In this document: positions 22,201 through 34,100 of the stretch, piece after piece
Layout of the letters: every line of letters begins with the position of its first letter
Numbering within the stretch: the stretch's first letter is position 1
DNA from: Trematomus loennbergii
Taxonomy: Eukaryota > Chordata > Actinopteri > Perciformes > Nototheniidae
NCBI GenBank assembly: GCA_012861695.1
Contig: JAAOOA010000524.1
Span: forward strand, 2,367,884 to 2,431,883
Direction: 5' to 3'
Length of the DNA: 64,000 nucleotides
Notes under the pieces: generated by a model
Database searches by the model: none
What the model saw: only the letters and a program-made list of their open reading frames with translations
Told to the model about the DNA's origin: nothing
Position numbers and translations under genes: made by a program

Positions 22201-23125
22201 CTTCATCTCCCATTTTCCTGGACTTCTTCATATGTTATCTTGTCCTCCACTTCATGTCCCATCTTTCCTGGACTTCTTCATATTTATCTTGTCCTCCACT
22301 TCATCTCCCATTTTTACCTGGACTTCTTCATATTTTATCTTGTCCTCCACTTCATGTCCCATCTTTTCCTGGACTTCTTCATATGTTATCTTGTCCTCCA
22401 CTTCATCTCCCATTTTTACCTGGACTTCTTCATATTTTATCTTGTCCTCCACTTCATGTCCCATTTTCCTGGACTTCTTCATATTTATCGTGTCCTCCAC
22501 TTCATGTCCCATCTTTTCCTGGACTTCTTCATATTTTATCTTGTCCTCCACTTCATGTCCCATCTTTACCTGGACTTCTTCATATTTTATCTTGTCCTCC
22601 ACTTCATCTCCCATCTTTCCTGGACTTCTTCATATGTTATCTTGTCCTCCACTTCATCTCCCATCTTTTCCTGGACTTCTTCATATGTTATCTTGTCCTC
22701 CACTTCATCTCCCATCTTTTCCTGGACTTCTTCATATTTTATCTTGTCCTCCACTTCATCTCCCATTTTTACCTGGACTTCTTCATATTTTATCGTGTCC
22801 TCCACTTCATCTCCCATTTTTACCTGGACTTCTTCATATGTTATCTTGTCCTCCACTTCATGTCCCATCTTTACCTGGACTTCTTCATATGTTATCTTGT
22901 CCTCCACTTCATGTCCCATCTTTACCTGGACTTCTTCATATGTTATCTTGTCCTCCACTTCATGTCCCATCTTTACCTGGACTTCTTCATATGTTATCTT
23001 GTCATCAAACGTGTCTTTTATAACAGACGTTATTTTGGCATCTTCCATATTTTCCTTGACTTCTTCATCTTTCATCTTGTGATCCACTTCATCTCCCATC
23101 TTTTTTCCTGGACTTCAGGAGTGGA
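18549..23125 (-). CDS. dnaaf1: dnaaf1 (lrrc50), dynein axonemal assembly factor 1, frame broken by many one-base losses
   Basis: Two exons are visible on the minus strand: about 23125-21028 and 19286-18549. The product is a cytosolic SDS22-type leucine-rich-repeat protein needed to pre-assemble ciliary dynein arms. Matching the vertebrate family: [117 protein letters not shown], then [21 protein letters not shown] and a last [11 protein letters not shown] before TGA. In front of the repeats lies an array of a 17-residue unit. At least eight single-base losses outside the array (near 21795, 21299, 21175, 19213, 19170, 19130, 18910, 18658) are needed to restore the protein, most of them one base short in a homopolymer. 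The same defect in mrpl44, mff and agfg1 makes assembly error more likely than a pseudogene. Confidence 0.92.
19578..20241. mobile_element. MITE family D with a long internal hairpin
   Basis: Ends TTAAAGGACCCATGTCATGG and the inverse CATGACATGGGACCTTAA. The middle carries an inverted repeat with arms of about 44 bases (19771-19883). Confidence 0.8.
20541..20930. mobile_element. MITE family C, copy 1
   Basis: Ends TTAAAGGTGGGGTAGGTAAT and the inverse TACCTACCCCACCTTTAA, with long subterminal inverted repeats (GAAACCAGCTCGAG, and CTCGAGCCGGTTTC). Copies lie at 41876-42264, 49163-49546 and 63690-63923. Confidence 0.88.
21028..23125 (-). CDS. dnaaf1: dnaaf1 N-terminal and leucine-rich-repeat exon
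   Basis: One exon of about 2.1 kb. From its 5' end it encodes ESTPEVQEK, an acidic segment with [14 protein letters not shown], the 17-residue array, a second [14 protein letters not shown], then RMTK and the leucine-rich repeats (21794-21300), the LRR cap, and a coiled segment [20 protein letters not shown] ending at the donor GTAAAC. The start codon is uncertain: 23097-23099 is the first ATG in the array frame, but coding similarity continues upstream to about 23125. No intron interrupts the leucine-rich repeats, unlike the multi-exon human gene as I recall it. Confidence 0.85.
21925..22998 (-). repeat. dnaaf1: 51-bp coding minisatellite in dnaaf1, about 22 units
   Basis: The unit encodes 17 residues, [17 protein letters not shown], with variants T/K, V/E and D/H. 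On the plus strand the core reads GGACTTCTTCATATTTTATC then TTGTCCTCCACTTCATCTCC. Most units are exactly 51 bp, which keeps the frame. Several between 21960 and 22500 are 1-3 bp short (for example CCTCACTT at about 21998 and CATATTTATC at 22181), which breaks the frame. Confidence 0.95.
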
Positions 23126-23360
23126 CTCCTCCAAAAATGTATATCAAATCAACAAGCAGAATAAATACAAATTATAAATACTTGTTTAGAATTGATAATC
23201 TAGCAGTTTACAAGATATTTTGTCCGGCAAAGTTCACTCGGCACTCTCCGCTCCGTAAGCTAACGTTAGTTAACGTTTATGTTTGTTTCCATGGTAACGC
23301 TCAACCGTCAGGAACGGGCCGTTTCTTGTTCCGAGTCGGACAGTTTAAGCTGTTGCACCC

Positions 23361-23764
23361 TATCACTATCACTGCTACAAAAGGAGCACAGAGGAAGATC
23401 ATTTGATAACAAGGCTTAGATAGGACAAACTAGACTGAACAAAACATTGCATTTAGCAGAAGAAACATCCATCAGGACTATGTGAATACTGCCAGGTCGA
23501 GGAAACAGTAGAACATGTCATACAGACAAGAAAGAGAAACTTTAAATAAATAAATCAGGAAGCTTGAAGTAGAATAACAAAATCACAAAATATTAGACAT
23601 TGGGTCAGGGAGACTAATATTATTAAAGACGAACATATGAATACAGATAATTAAACATTTATTGTATTTGTTATAATAATTCTGGTCCACACTCCAGCAC
23701 AGTAGGTGGCGGTAATGCACGTTTAACCCTGGTTGCAACCCGCATTACAACCGTGAAAATAATA
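23361..23764 (+). mobile_element. 5'-truncated LINE fragment in the dnaaf1-mrpl44 promoter
   Basis: 404 bp between two exact 27-bp direct copies (23334-23360 and 23765-23791, starting AGTCGGACAGTTTAAGC). It contains a reading frame CEYCQVEETVEHV, like the cysteine motif after the RT/RNase H region of non-LTR elements, and TAGGTGGCGGTAATGCACG near the 3' end. A long perfect duplication is typical of LINE target-primed insertion. The clade is uncertain. Confidence 0.75.
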
Positions 23765-23808
23765 AGTCGGACAGTTTAAGCTGTTGCACCCATGCATCAC
23801 TGGTCAAC

Positions 23809-23984
23809 ATGGCGTCCGGATTGTTACTAAATCGTGGTGTGCTAACATTAGGGATTCACTGTCAGCGTGTGTGCAGAAACGTGTCGGTTTCACAGGTTAG
23901 AGAGAAGAAGCGATGGATGAAATCATACACTCACCTCATGGCGAGGAAGCTGAAGCTGGAAGGACCTCCAGCTCCGAAGCCACG
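23809..23984 (+). CDS. mrpl44: mrpl44 exon 1: mitochondrial targeting region
   Basis: [20 protein letters not shown] and [20 protein letters not shown]: Arg-rich, no acids in the first 30 residues, as expected of a mitochondrial presequence. Start in the context TCAACATGG. Donor GTGAGG. Confidence 0.93.
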
Positions 23985-26440
23985 GTGAGGCTAACATTAG
24001 CTAACGTTAGCTAACAGGGTTTCACCAGAGAGCATCTCAAGGCCATTAGTGCGCTCTGACACATTGGTCACTGTGTGCAGAGGTGGAGGAAGTACTAACG
24101 TTGTGTACTTACAAGTAGAAGTACCAGAGTGTAGGAATAGTCTGTTACAAGTAAAAGTCCTGCATTCAAAATGTTACTCAACGAAAATTACCGAAGTATT
24201 AGCATCATATCAGAAGTACTCATTATGCATATTAGCCTATTTTCTGAAAAACATTATTATTATTATAGTTATTGTGTTATCAAAGCTGGTAAAGGTGCAG
24301 CTAGTTTGAATGACTTTGTATACGGCAGGGTAGCTTGTGAATTTACTCCAGGTGGAACTAAAGTCTGATTTAAGACTTGATTAATTATATTTCACATCAT
24401 TCATCTAAATCTGTAAAGTAACTAAAGGTATTCAATAATTGTAGTTGAGTAAAAGTACAGTATTTACTTCGATACTTTACACCACTGATATTGGTCACTG
24501 TGTTTATATAATGTAGCCGATAGAGTTGGCTTGATAAATAAAATAATATAATTATATTTTACATTTTGTCAGTACAGACTTGTTAATCAGAGGGTGAGTT
24601 GGTACAATTTCTACTGATTTGAATGTGGACCCAGGGGTTACTGTGCACAGTTATCTCTCCAGCCCCAATTTGTGCTTTTTATTTTATTTTAAGAATTTAC
24701 CAAAAAGTGCTGTTCACGGTGCTTTACTTTACTTCCCCCCCCTACTTTCTACCTCACTTTTAAGTTGTGTTTTATTTTCTATTTTGTAGGATGTTTGTTT
24801 GTTTTATACTCTTTTCATTTACACATGTGCAATGCCTTGTTTACATGCTGCTGTGATTAAATGTAATCTAAACACTTCCTGTTAGTGCTAAAAGTATTAA
24901 CTTCAGTGGACAGTAAGTTAGGGACACATCACCAACACTACAAGTCATAAGTAATAACCTTTTTTTGTAATTATGTAAGACCTAGTCTGGGACGTTTTTG
25001 TAGAGGAAGTCAGGATTTTGATTTAACTCCATGTGTGACTCTCTTTCAGCTCTCTCCAGCCTCACTGGGACTTCCATGCTGAGGTCCAGTCGTTCAGCTC
25101 CCGGCTCCAGGAGAACTTCTCCCTGGAGGCCCTGAAAGAGCCTTCATCAATCCCTGTTACCTGCAGGCAGAGCAGGAGAGGAGGCGGGCGTTGGGCCTGG
25201 ACTCGGAGACCACCGCCCTCGCTCTGAAAGACAACATTCAGCTGAGTGAAAAGGGAGAGGGTTTCACTAAAAGCTTCCTGTCCGACTGGTGCATGGCCAA
25301 CTTCCCCAGGCTGCGGAGAGAAGGGGTGGAGAGCGTCGTAGCGCACCTCACCAGCTCACCAGTTGTGACCTATGTAGCAAGAAACCTGGGCATTGAAGAC
25401 CTGACCATGAGCGCAGAGTGTCCTGTTCCTGACGACGTGCTTACTCCACATTCATGGCAGTGATCGGAGCTCTGGAGGAGAGCAGTGGAGCCGAGCAGAC
25501 CGGATTGTTCCTCAGGGTAAGAGGCTTGCTGCAGAGTGGAATGGGTATTCACCTGAAGTCTCTGAGTTGTCTTTCCAGCAATATGATGCTTGTCTTCTCC
25601 CCTCTCCGTAGGATTTTGTGTCCTCTCAGCTGATAGGGAAGGACCTGTTTGACATGTGGACAGTTGTGGACCCCATGGGACTGCTGGTGGAGGAACTCAC
25701 TCAGAGGAACCTTCCCCTGCCAGAGCCTCGGCTTGTCAGGGCGGCAGGAGCCAGTACCGTCCTGCCGCTGTTCTTTGTCGGCTTGTACAGGTATGTGTGC
25801 TGTTGTGCATGCTGTAATATGAGGGAAATAAGATATTGAGATTTTTGTGACAGTCTCTTCCATATAAATATTGTATCCATTGATGCTTTCACACGATTGT
25901 TGATAAATAATTAGATTTTTTCGCTAAGTGGGTAAAGACAAATAACAGAGCAGCAGCTAGAACAGTTTAGAAAATGACAGCACTTCACTGTACTGCAGCC
26001 TATAAAACCATGCAAACACCATTTTGGACAAAATCTAGTGTAATTTCCCATTAATTGCCAAGTCCTAGATGTTATCCATGTGACCGTGATTTAAGATTTA
26101 CTGACATAAAAAAAAATCAAAGCTGACATGAAACCACGTTGCATGTTAAACTTGTAAGGGTTTGACTGAGATGCCAATCATTTGTAAAAGACCTGATGGT
26201 TAAAATTGTTTTGTGTGTAATCTGACAAGTGTTCTAATTTCTTTGGTATTTGTTTACGATTTTAGCGACAAGAAGTTCCTGGCTCAGGGTCCGGGGGAGA
26301 CTCTCGTAGCAGCTGAGGAAGAGGCGGCTCGCGTAGCCCTCCGGAAACTCTACGGCTACACGGAGAACCACAGACCCTTCAACTTCTCTCCTCTACAGCC
26401 GCATCAGCAGCCATTAATCCAAGCAGTCAGCAGCAATTAA
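23809..26440 (+). CDS. mrpl44: mrpl44, mitochondrial ribosomal protein L44 (four exons, complete)
   Basis: Exons: 23809-23984, 25050-25516, 25612-25790 and 26266-26440, stop TAA, with phases 2, 0 and 2 agreeing. It is a large-subunit protein of the mitochondrial ribosome with a degenerate RNase III-like domain and a C-terminal double-stranded-RNA-binding domain. Matches to the human family: [162 protein letters not shown]. Exon 2 lacks two bases: one G at GAG-CCTTC near 25141 and one base at ACT-CC near 25446. Because mrpl44 is essential, these support assembly error. It is arranged head to head with dnaaf1. Confidence 0.97.
24077..24489. mobile_element. MITE in mrpl44 intron 1
   Basis: Ends CAGAGGTGGAGGAAGTACT and TACTTCGATACTTTACACCACTG. 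Related elements lie at 28346-28922, 29685-30180 and about 19447. It is flanked by a 14-bp direct repeat ATTGGTCACTGTGT (24063-24076 and 24490-24503) rather than the 8 bp seen for its relative at 28.3 kb. Confidence 0.75.
25050..25516 (+). CDS. mrpl44: mrpl44 exon 2, two one-base losses
   Basis: Starts [15 protein letters not shown] and ends [17 protein letters not shown] before GTAAGA. It covers most of the RNase III-like domain. The frame is lost near 25141 and again near 25446, each repaired by one base. Confidence 0.93.
25612..25790 (+). CDS. mrpl44: mrpl44 exon 3
   Basis: [59 protein letters not shown]. Acceptor CTCCGTAG, donor GTATGT. Confidence 0.95.
26266..26440 (+). CDS. mrpl44: mrpl44 exon 4: dsRNA-binding C-terminus
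   Basis: Acceptor [48 protein letters not shown], then a Gln-rich tail ending in TAA. Confidence 0.95.
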
Positions 26441-27700
26441 TGAATTAAAAACTCTTTTTGCTGCAGCAGAAAATTGGACATTAAAGTGGCACGAATGGAC
26501 AAGAGGGATCATTTGAGATAAAGTACATCTTGTTTGTGGATAATGCTATTATACGGATTGTAGAGAGAAGGTCAAGGAACATAAGGTCACCATTGACCTT
26601 ACTTACCAATGTCAATGTCAGTCCCCAAGACAAAGGAGAACCAATTAAACATATTGTACAAAAAAAGACTATGGTGAAGGGGCCAGGTTTCCACTGTATC
26701 GGACATCATCAATCTAAGTGTTTCTGAATTAATGTAATATATTCAAGTGTGTAAAGTCCACAATTGCCATAAATTACATTGGCTAATAAACTTCAAGCTG
26801 TTCAGCAGAACATGCCGCAAAACAGCCCTGTGTTTGTTTTTTCTTGTAAATACTCATTACTAATTGCCATTTGGTTTTACTCTGTATGCTGTTATAACAT
26901 TTTGTTCATCTGTAATAAAAAGTTATAAATATGATTTATTGTAGATTGTCTCTATTTTCTTCCATGTAGAATATATTCCTTTAGGCACATTTTTAAATAT
27001 CTAGTGCCAAGTATTATTCCTGGAAATGGTTCATATTCTCTGCAGTAACCAGACCAGCCCTCATTTTTTTTTATACACGAGAAGTATTTACTGTATCGTA
27101 TAACACTTTTTCTTTATTATGCCATTGATTGTACATGCATGGTTTCATTTAAGTTACTTATATGTTACGTGTTATGTTTACGGTATTTTGAACTAACTTC
27201 TAACTAAAATGCAGCATAACATACACAAAACTAAGAATTAGTGTTGCAGTGACTATATGTATTCACAGGGTGGCGCTGATGTGCTAAAGAAAGACTTGTA
27301 GCTGTCTATGCACTGTCATGATTGCAACCAAAGAGACATTTAAGAAACAAGATAGTTAACGTCCTTTTCTAACCCGTTTTACATTGGAAAGTCCACGGCC
27401 AAGTCACCGCGTGTGCTCTTTAAATAGACTACTTGTTTTACCTCATAACCTTATACTATGTACAGAAACGAATATATAAACACAAAATCGTAATAGACGC
27501 CAGTCAAAAGTGGTTACCACGCAACACATACACGATACTAGAGCAACATTATTGATGTAGACCACTAAGAAGTAATAACGCTCCGTTTAAATATATAATA
27601 GGCTTAATGAACAGAGACCTAAGGGAAATGTGTTGGAATATTACAAAATATTGGAAAGTAACGTCATCAATATCTGGCCCTGCCCAAAAAACCGAAGCGG
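26441..27700. other. mrpl44 3' UTR and intergenic space before agfg1
   Basis: AATAAA-type signals occur near 26787 and 26913. Otherwise AT-rich, with no recognised gene. Confidence 0.5.
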
Positions 27701-27965
27701 TGTACTCTGTATAACGGGATCAAAACGAAACCGGAAGTCGACGGCAGGAATCATCTTGTTCCGTTAGTGTCGCCAATCCAACGCCTCAAACTCTCCTTAT
27801 TCGAGGAGGAGACGCAAGGCCCCCCCAACCCATTCCCTCTCTGTCTTTATCACGGGCCGGCAACCGTTTTAAAAGCACCAGCCCTTTGTTTTAGATCTAA
27901 CTGACCCTCCTTGTCTCCCCTCCCCGGGTTTTATTGAGCCCCTGCTGCTGTAATATCCCCTAACC
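27700..27965 (+). promoter_or_regulatory. agfg1: agfg1 promoter and 5' UTR (inferred)
   Basis: GC-rich relative to its surroundings. It carries ACCGGAAGTCG near 27730 (ETS-type), CCGTTAGTGTCGCC, and a pyrimidine-rich CCCCTCCCCGGG leader before the ATG. No TATA box, typical of a housekeeping promoter. The transcription start is not determined. Confidence 0.5.
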
Positions 27966-28132
27966 ATGGCGGCGAGTGCGAAGCGAAAACAGGAGGAGAA
28001 ACACCTGAAGATGCTGAGAGAAATGACGAGTTTGCCTCCCAACAGAAAGTGCTTTGACTGCGACCAGCGCGGCCCAACCTATGCCAACATGACTGTGGGA
28101 TCCTTCGTGTGCACCTCCTGCTCCGGCATCCT
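27966..28132 (+). CDS. agfg1: agfg1 exon 1: ArfGAP zinc finger
   Basis: ATG in CTAACCATGGCGG. Encodes MAASAKRKQEEKHLKMLREM, TSLPPNRKCFDCDQRGPTYA and NMTVGSFVCTSCSGIL. All four zinc cysteines are present. Donor GTAAGT. Confidence 0.97.
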
Positions 28133-31100
28133 GTAAGTTACAAGTGACCTTAGCTTTAGACATGGCGCAGCACACGATATTGGTAGCTTCAGCTCCATAA
28201 GGAAGCCTGTTAGCCGCAAAGCTAACGGTAGAGAGGTATCCAGCAGTGTGAGTTTGTCTGTCTTGACATTGTCTGATGTGTTGGGCGGGGTGCATGGAGG
28301 TGTCAGTGTTAGCACGCTAATGTAGCAACCGTGACTAGATGCTAGCAGTGGTGGAAAGTAACTAAGTATATTTACTCAAGTACAATTTGGAGGGACCTCC
28401 ACTTTTCAGTATTTATTTTTTGGCTACTTTTGTAGTTTTACTCCACTACACTTATTTCATACCTTTTTTTATTTATGTATTTGATCTTTCCTTGTGTCTT
28501 ATTTATTTTGAATTGTATTTTATTTACCTCTAATCCATCTGCAATGTCTTACCTATGCTGCTGTGACGAAGACATTTCCCAAATTGGGATCAATAAAGTA
28601 TATCTTCTCTTACTTTGCAGATGTTGGATTAATGATGTGAAATATAATCAACACTTAAATCAGACTTAAGTTACCCTGCAGTATACAAAGTCATTCAAAC
28701 TAGCTGCACCTTTACCAGCTTGTATAACACTTTAATACAACAATAATTATGATCAAAACATTTGATAGATATTATTCTGAAATGGCCAATATGAATAATG
28801 ACTACTTCTACTTTTAGTAAGTTCATTTTGATTGTATGACTTTTACTTGTACAGAGTATTCCTACACTCTGGTACTTCTACTTCTACTCAAGTACAATAC
28901 CTGAGTACTTCTTCCACCTCTGGATGCTAGCTAACTTTAGCTTCCAATGTCAGCTATTGAATTATCTGACACTTTGCAAAGCTGGTCTAAAGATAAGCCA
29001 GTCACCAGCTGCTGCTAGTGCTACTACAGGGTCTTCAAAATTAAGGCTATTAAAAAGTATTAAACGGCATTTCCCAAGGTATTACATTTTGTAGCTTGTT
29101 TTCAATAAGTATATAAATTGTCCAAAGAGGTTGTATTCTAAAAGTTTGCCTGAATGTAATCATTGCGTAGGTGTGTAGTGTGATTCTGTGTAGTTTATTT
29201 ATGGCATCCCATTGGATTTGACGTCATCTGAACAGGACATCGCGCGCTCACTGCTTGATAGCGAGCGAAGGTCCGTTTACGCCTGTTGTTAAGCAACATC
29301 GTTATGGGGAAATAAAGTTTGCGTCCAAATGGTTGGAAGATAAGGAGGAAGGACAATCAATACTGTATATAGTAAAGTGTGTCGCCAATGTAACCGGTTA
29401 AAACTTAAAATGTATGGAAAGGGTCTTAAAAAAGGTCTTAAAAGGTATTACATTTGACTTCAGGATTCCTGCATATACCCTGTACCAGTTGTTGCCTGGC
29501 AACGTTTAAAGGCCCGCCTTGTATCCGAGCTAATTGATTTAGTTCTGAGAGCCCAAATCCCCAACACGCATGCATGACGTCACACGTTTAAATAGTCACA
29601 CGTTTAAATAGTCTGTTGTTAAACTGGGTTTTATTTGTTTTTAAGATTTAAAATGAAGTGTTTCGTTATCATCAGTGCTGGAAGAATGACTGAGATCCTT
29701 ACTTATGTAAAATAGAAATACTTTAGTCGAAAAATACTTCATTACAAGTGAAAGTCCTGCATTCAAAATGTTACTGTAGTAGAAGTATTGCCGGCTAAAT
29801 CTACTTAAATATTAAAGTAAAAGTACCCATTATGCACCATGGCTCTTTTTAAAGTATTATAATATTATTGAATATTAAATTATTCCTTCTTTTGATTGCT
29901 TACAAATACATATAAGAACATTGAATGTTGTAGTTTGTGCATATTAAGACAATTTTAGATCTAAAAATATATATTCGTACTCAGGTACTGCATTATATCA
30001 TATAGTGATGTCATGTGTTTTTTATGTAGCAGGTCACTTTTGAGTGTTAAAGAAATGTACTGGAGTAAAATATACAATAGTAGAAGTGTAAAGTAGCATT
30101 ACATGGAAATACTCAAGTAAAGTACAAGTATGTGACAAAATGGTACTTGAGTAAATGTACTTAGTTACTTCCCACCACTGGTCATTATACTCATGAGTAG
30201 ATAACATCAGTTTGATTTCAATAAAGTGTTAACGTTGCTTAATGTGAAATGATGGCTGAGACTTGGTGTGGGAAAGCAACGTGACTTGGAGATGCTGCAG
30301 ATAATGCAATAACCGGTATCCATTTCATCATCAGTTGCATTTGGTCCTGTAATCTCCTTCTGTACCGCATCTAGATTAAATCTGACAGACACAAACCCAA
30401 ACAATACTTTCACTTTTTCTCAAAAAATCTGTCTGACCCCAAAACCTTTTGTGTGCCAATGCACTCGTGTCAGCAGCGATCTACAGCACTGATAGTGTCT
30501 GTGTAGCCTTGCTGCTGGATGTTTTGACTTTAGATAATGTTTGTCTGATTTAAAGCGTTGCTGTGCAGTTGTGTAACAGAGCATCTGTAGCTCTGGATTT
30601 GGGATTAGTGGAGAATCCCAATCCATGTCTTCTTATTCCTCTAACGATATCCCACTGTGCTGTCTTCTTTTTGGATTTGAAAATGTTTTTGTGTGATTGG
30701 GGACACATTTAGAAAGTAATCCAAAAATGGTTAAGACAACTTGCTTGCATTACTTTCTGAAGGATTTAGATGTATTGCACAACAACTGTAACATTGGCAT
30801 ACATTAAGAAGGTAATGTTTCCCTTATGTTATGTTAATTGCACAATATTGTGCTCATCCCAACATAATCACTCTCCCCGAAGACTTTGAGGATTATACAG
30901 TTTCTCTTGTAAGTGCATGGACATTGGTTCTCTTGAAAAGAAATGATGCCCTGAGACCCCATTTACACGGGAACGCAAACGAAACTAACCGAATTCGATA
31001 TCAAAAAAGTCTTCCGTTCACACGGATACGGCTCAATAAACGTGTCCTTCCACACGAGACCGCTCGACCCGCTGGATACGCTGTAGTACATATGCCGGGC

Positions 31101-34100
31101 CTGTAAGTGGCGCTGTACTTCCGCCACAAAATACACCAAAAGCAGCGAAGAAGACCCCAGAGCATGGTTGCCATGGTTGCCTGGTTGCCCTTCTGTTTAT
31201 TCTACGCGGTGGATTTAGCAAACATGTAGTTCATGTAGTTCTCCATATCCACTTGTTGCTGAGTTGTGGTAGAGGAGCTGTAGATGTTGCACTAACATCT
31301 GTAGCATGGTCAGTAGCAGACAGTAGCTACTGACCATGCTACAGCAGTGACCAGCAGAGGTGGGGAGAGGCGGGGCTATGGCTTCATCGTTATCAGGAAA
31401 ATGATCGTATAGGACGTACACATGGAGCCGTTTGCCCCCCCAGAGCGTTCCGTCCGCAGATTTATCCACCTTGGGACCAGTTATCGTTTGCGGGGTCCGT
31501 TTCCGCGGTTCCGTTTCGTTCCCGTGTAAACAGCGCCTCAGACATGAAGTGCTCAAATCCATACAGCTCAGTTTTACACCTGTATACCTATCTTGCAAAA
31601 AAAACATGACCCAGGTCTAGTTTACAAAATCATTAATGTATTAAAGTCCCCTCTTTGCCACCAAATCCCCTCTTTTCTCACTGAAATGTTACCATGGTTT
31701 ACGTTATAAACTACAAATCATAAGCCTTCGCAATTGAGTACATTTCATCACAGTAAATTAGCAGCTAACTCAATAATGTGTTCATCCGTCCATCCTGTTC
31801 TGCATTTAGATTGCTCTCTAAATGCTTTATGGAAATCATCCTTCCATTTCTGAGTAATGGTTATTCTAATAATGTTGCCGGGGGAAAAGGGAAAGTATAC
31901 GTGGCTCGGTAATTCCCCACTGATGACCTTTGTAGTTTTTTAGTCGGCACAGAACGGATTAATTCATGGACAAAATACTACGCTATTTGTTTTTGAGACA
32001 TAAGATAAAGCCCCTGTTTGACTTGTGCCGTGACCTTAATCTGTACAAACAGTTGTAGCGGTCTGCTCAACATGAAGGTTATTTTCTGTAGCGTGGAAAA
32101 TAATCAGATTTGCTGTGTGCTTGCTGATACTGCGGAGGACTCCACTGTGAATTTCCCATCTGCTCACCCTATGGTATTACAGTCTGTAAAGAGAGTTAAT
32201 TGACTTCTTTACTAGCTTGAGATCACAATCCCCTGTTGTCTTTCACACCTTTTTATAAAGACAAAACATGCTGTGGTGAGTTGTTGAAATGTTCTCAGCA
32301 ACAGAGTGTTTGCTGTGTGACTGATGTTTGCAGGAAGCCTGGTGTGATTGTAGGCTCAGGAAATGGTTTGGCCCCACTGCGCTGCTACATCAGCAGCTTG
32401 TGCTGTTTGCATGTGCCACAGGAAGTGGCAGAGAGTTCACCGTCTTCTGCCTTTCGCTTTACTTTGAACTCTAGAGTTGCAAAGGCCATGTGAGGGAAGT
32501 ATTCAAGCTCAGACTTGATGTGTTGTTTTGGTTACTGTCTTGAATAGCAGCCCTTTTTTGAATAATAATAATAGTGTCAAAAGAAACAATCTCAAGGACA
32601 GATAATCACCTCATGAAGCCTAAACATGTTGTATTTATTATAAAATGTTGCTCTTATGTCTTAAACGGGACATTTAACTGGTGAGGGATTTTTCATTTAA
32701 AGTGGACCTATCATGCTATATTTAAATGATATATTGTAGGGCCATACCTATATAAGGTATATTTATACGTTTCTGTTTTCAAAATACCAAACAGATCATG
32801 CATTTTAGCCATGCCTCATTTCGCTCTATGCTGTTTGCTGTCTACGGGTCTGATTCTGCTGACCACGCCCCCCTGCAGGAGAGGGGAGACGTGCTCTGAT
32901 CAGCTGCTGGGCTGTCAGAAGAGGGGGAGAAAAAGAGTCTCCGTCCTCCGTGTTTTATTATATAGAGTCGTTATTCATTTGTTTTAAAGCTCAATAAATA
33001 ACAAAGAAGACCTTTGACCGGCACTTTTCTAATTTTGTCCGGAAGATTTAAACTTTAACGGACATCTTGACCGGCGAAAGAAACTGAAACTGAAACTCTG
33101 CCGCACGGTCCCCTCGTTCCTTGGAAGAGGCGGAGAGGTGGGTGTTTGTCATCTGCTGGTGGACTAACCGGAGAGAATTACAGTGCTTGCCTCGACGGGG
33201 AGGGATTGCATTGAATTAAAGCAGCGGGAGCAAACACTTGCCTCGGGGAGGGAGAAAAAAGCCACAGCGGAGAATAAACAGAAGGGTAACCATAACTATG
33301 GGCGTTAAGTCTTCTTCGCTGCTTTTGTGGCAGACTACAGCGCCACTTACAGGCCTGGCATATGTCCAGCGCTTTCAAGCGGCAATGGCCGGCCGTGGCC
33401 CAACCCCACATTCCCCTGATAGGTGGAGAGTTGGCCCAATAGCCGTAGCGCCACCGTCCTGACGTCAGTAACGTGTTCAAATCTGGATCAGTTTTTATCA
33501 GATCAGTTGCAGCCCCGTTTTTAGAGATTTGGGTATGGAGGAAAATAGAGAGGGTTGTGTTTTCTGACACTTGTGAGTTCCCTGGAACACCGGGGACACA
33601 TATTCATGTATAAAAGATGTACAAAAGTGCATTTTGCATGATAGGTCCCCTTTAAGGAAGTGGTTTGCCGCTCCATTTTTCATATGCAGTTTTTTGCATA
33701 GTTGTGGTTGTTTAATGGGTGGAGTTGGAATCCGCTATGTAAACACATTCCTCATCAAGGTGGAGGCCTTCCCAGGAGGAACACCGCTCACAATGTGTCT
33801 TTCTGGAGAGTTGCCCACAGCAGGAAGTCACCCCTCTTGAACTAAGCATTACTAAGTGAGCAGGGCTCCGACGATGACGTGACAGAAGAAGGGAGACGCC
33901 ACCGACACTTAACGTCCTGGAAGATATTCCTTGACTTGAACATTTGAAACTGAGAACATTTAGTTTTCTTGTTTCTCATTATTTCCCATTAGATTTTTTA
34001 TAATATTACATTTCATTTATATAGCACACTTTAAAACAACGTCATCAATAATAAATAACAAAATAATCAAATAAAAAGTTATCTTAAGGAGCATATTGAA

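Noticed and set aside
18549..23125. dnaaf1 as a plain pseudogene
   Set aside because: Frame breaks are mostly one base short in homopolymers and also occur in mrpl44, mff and agfg1, so assembly error is the simpler reading. It is kept open as an alternative.
21754..23177. Plus-strand open frames of about 390-440 codons rich in Leu, Ser, Phe
   Set aside because: Antisense of the dnaaf1 51-bp coding array. The minus-strand frame joins the leucine-rich repeats and is the real one.
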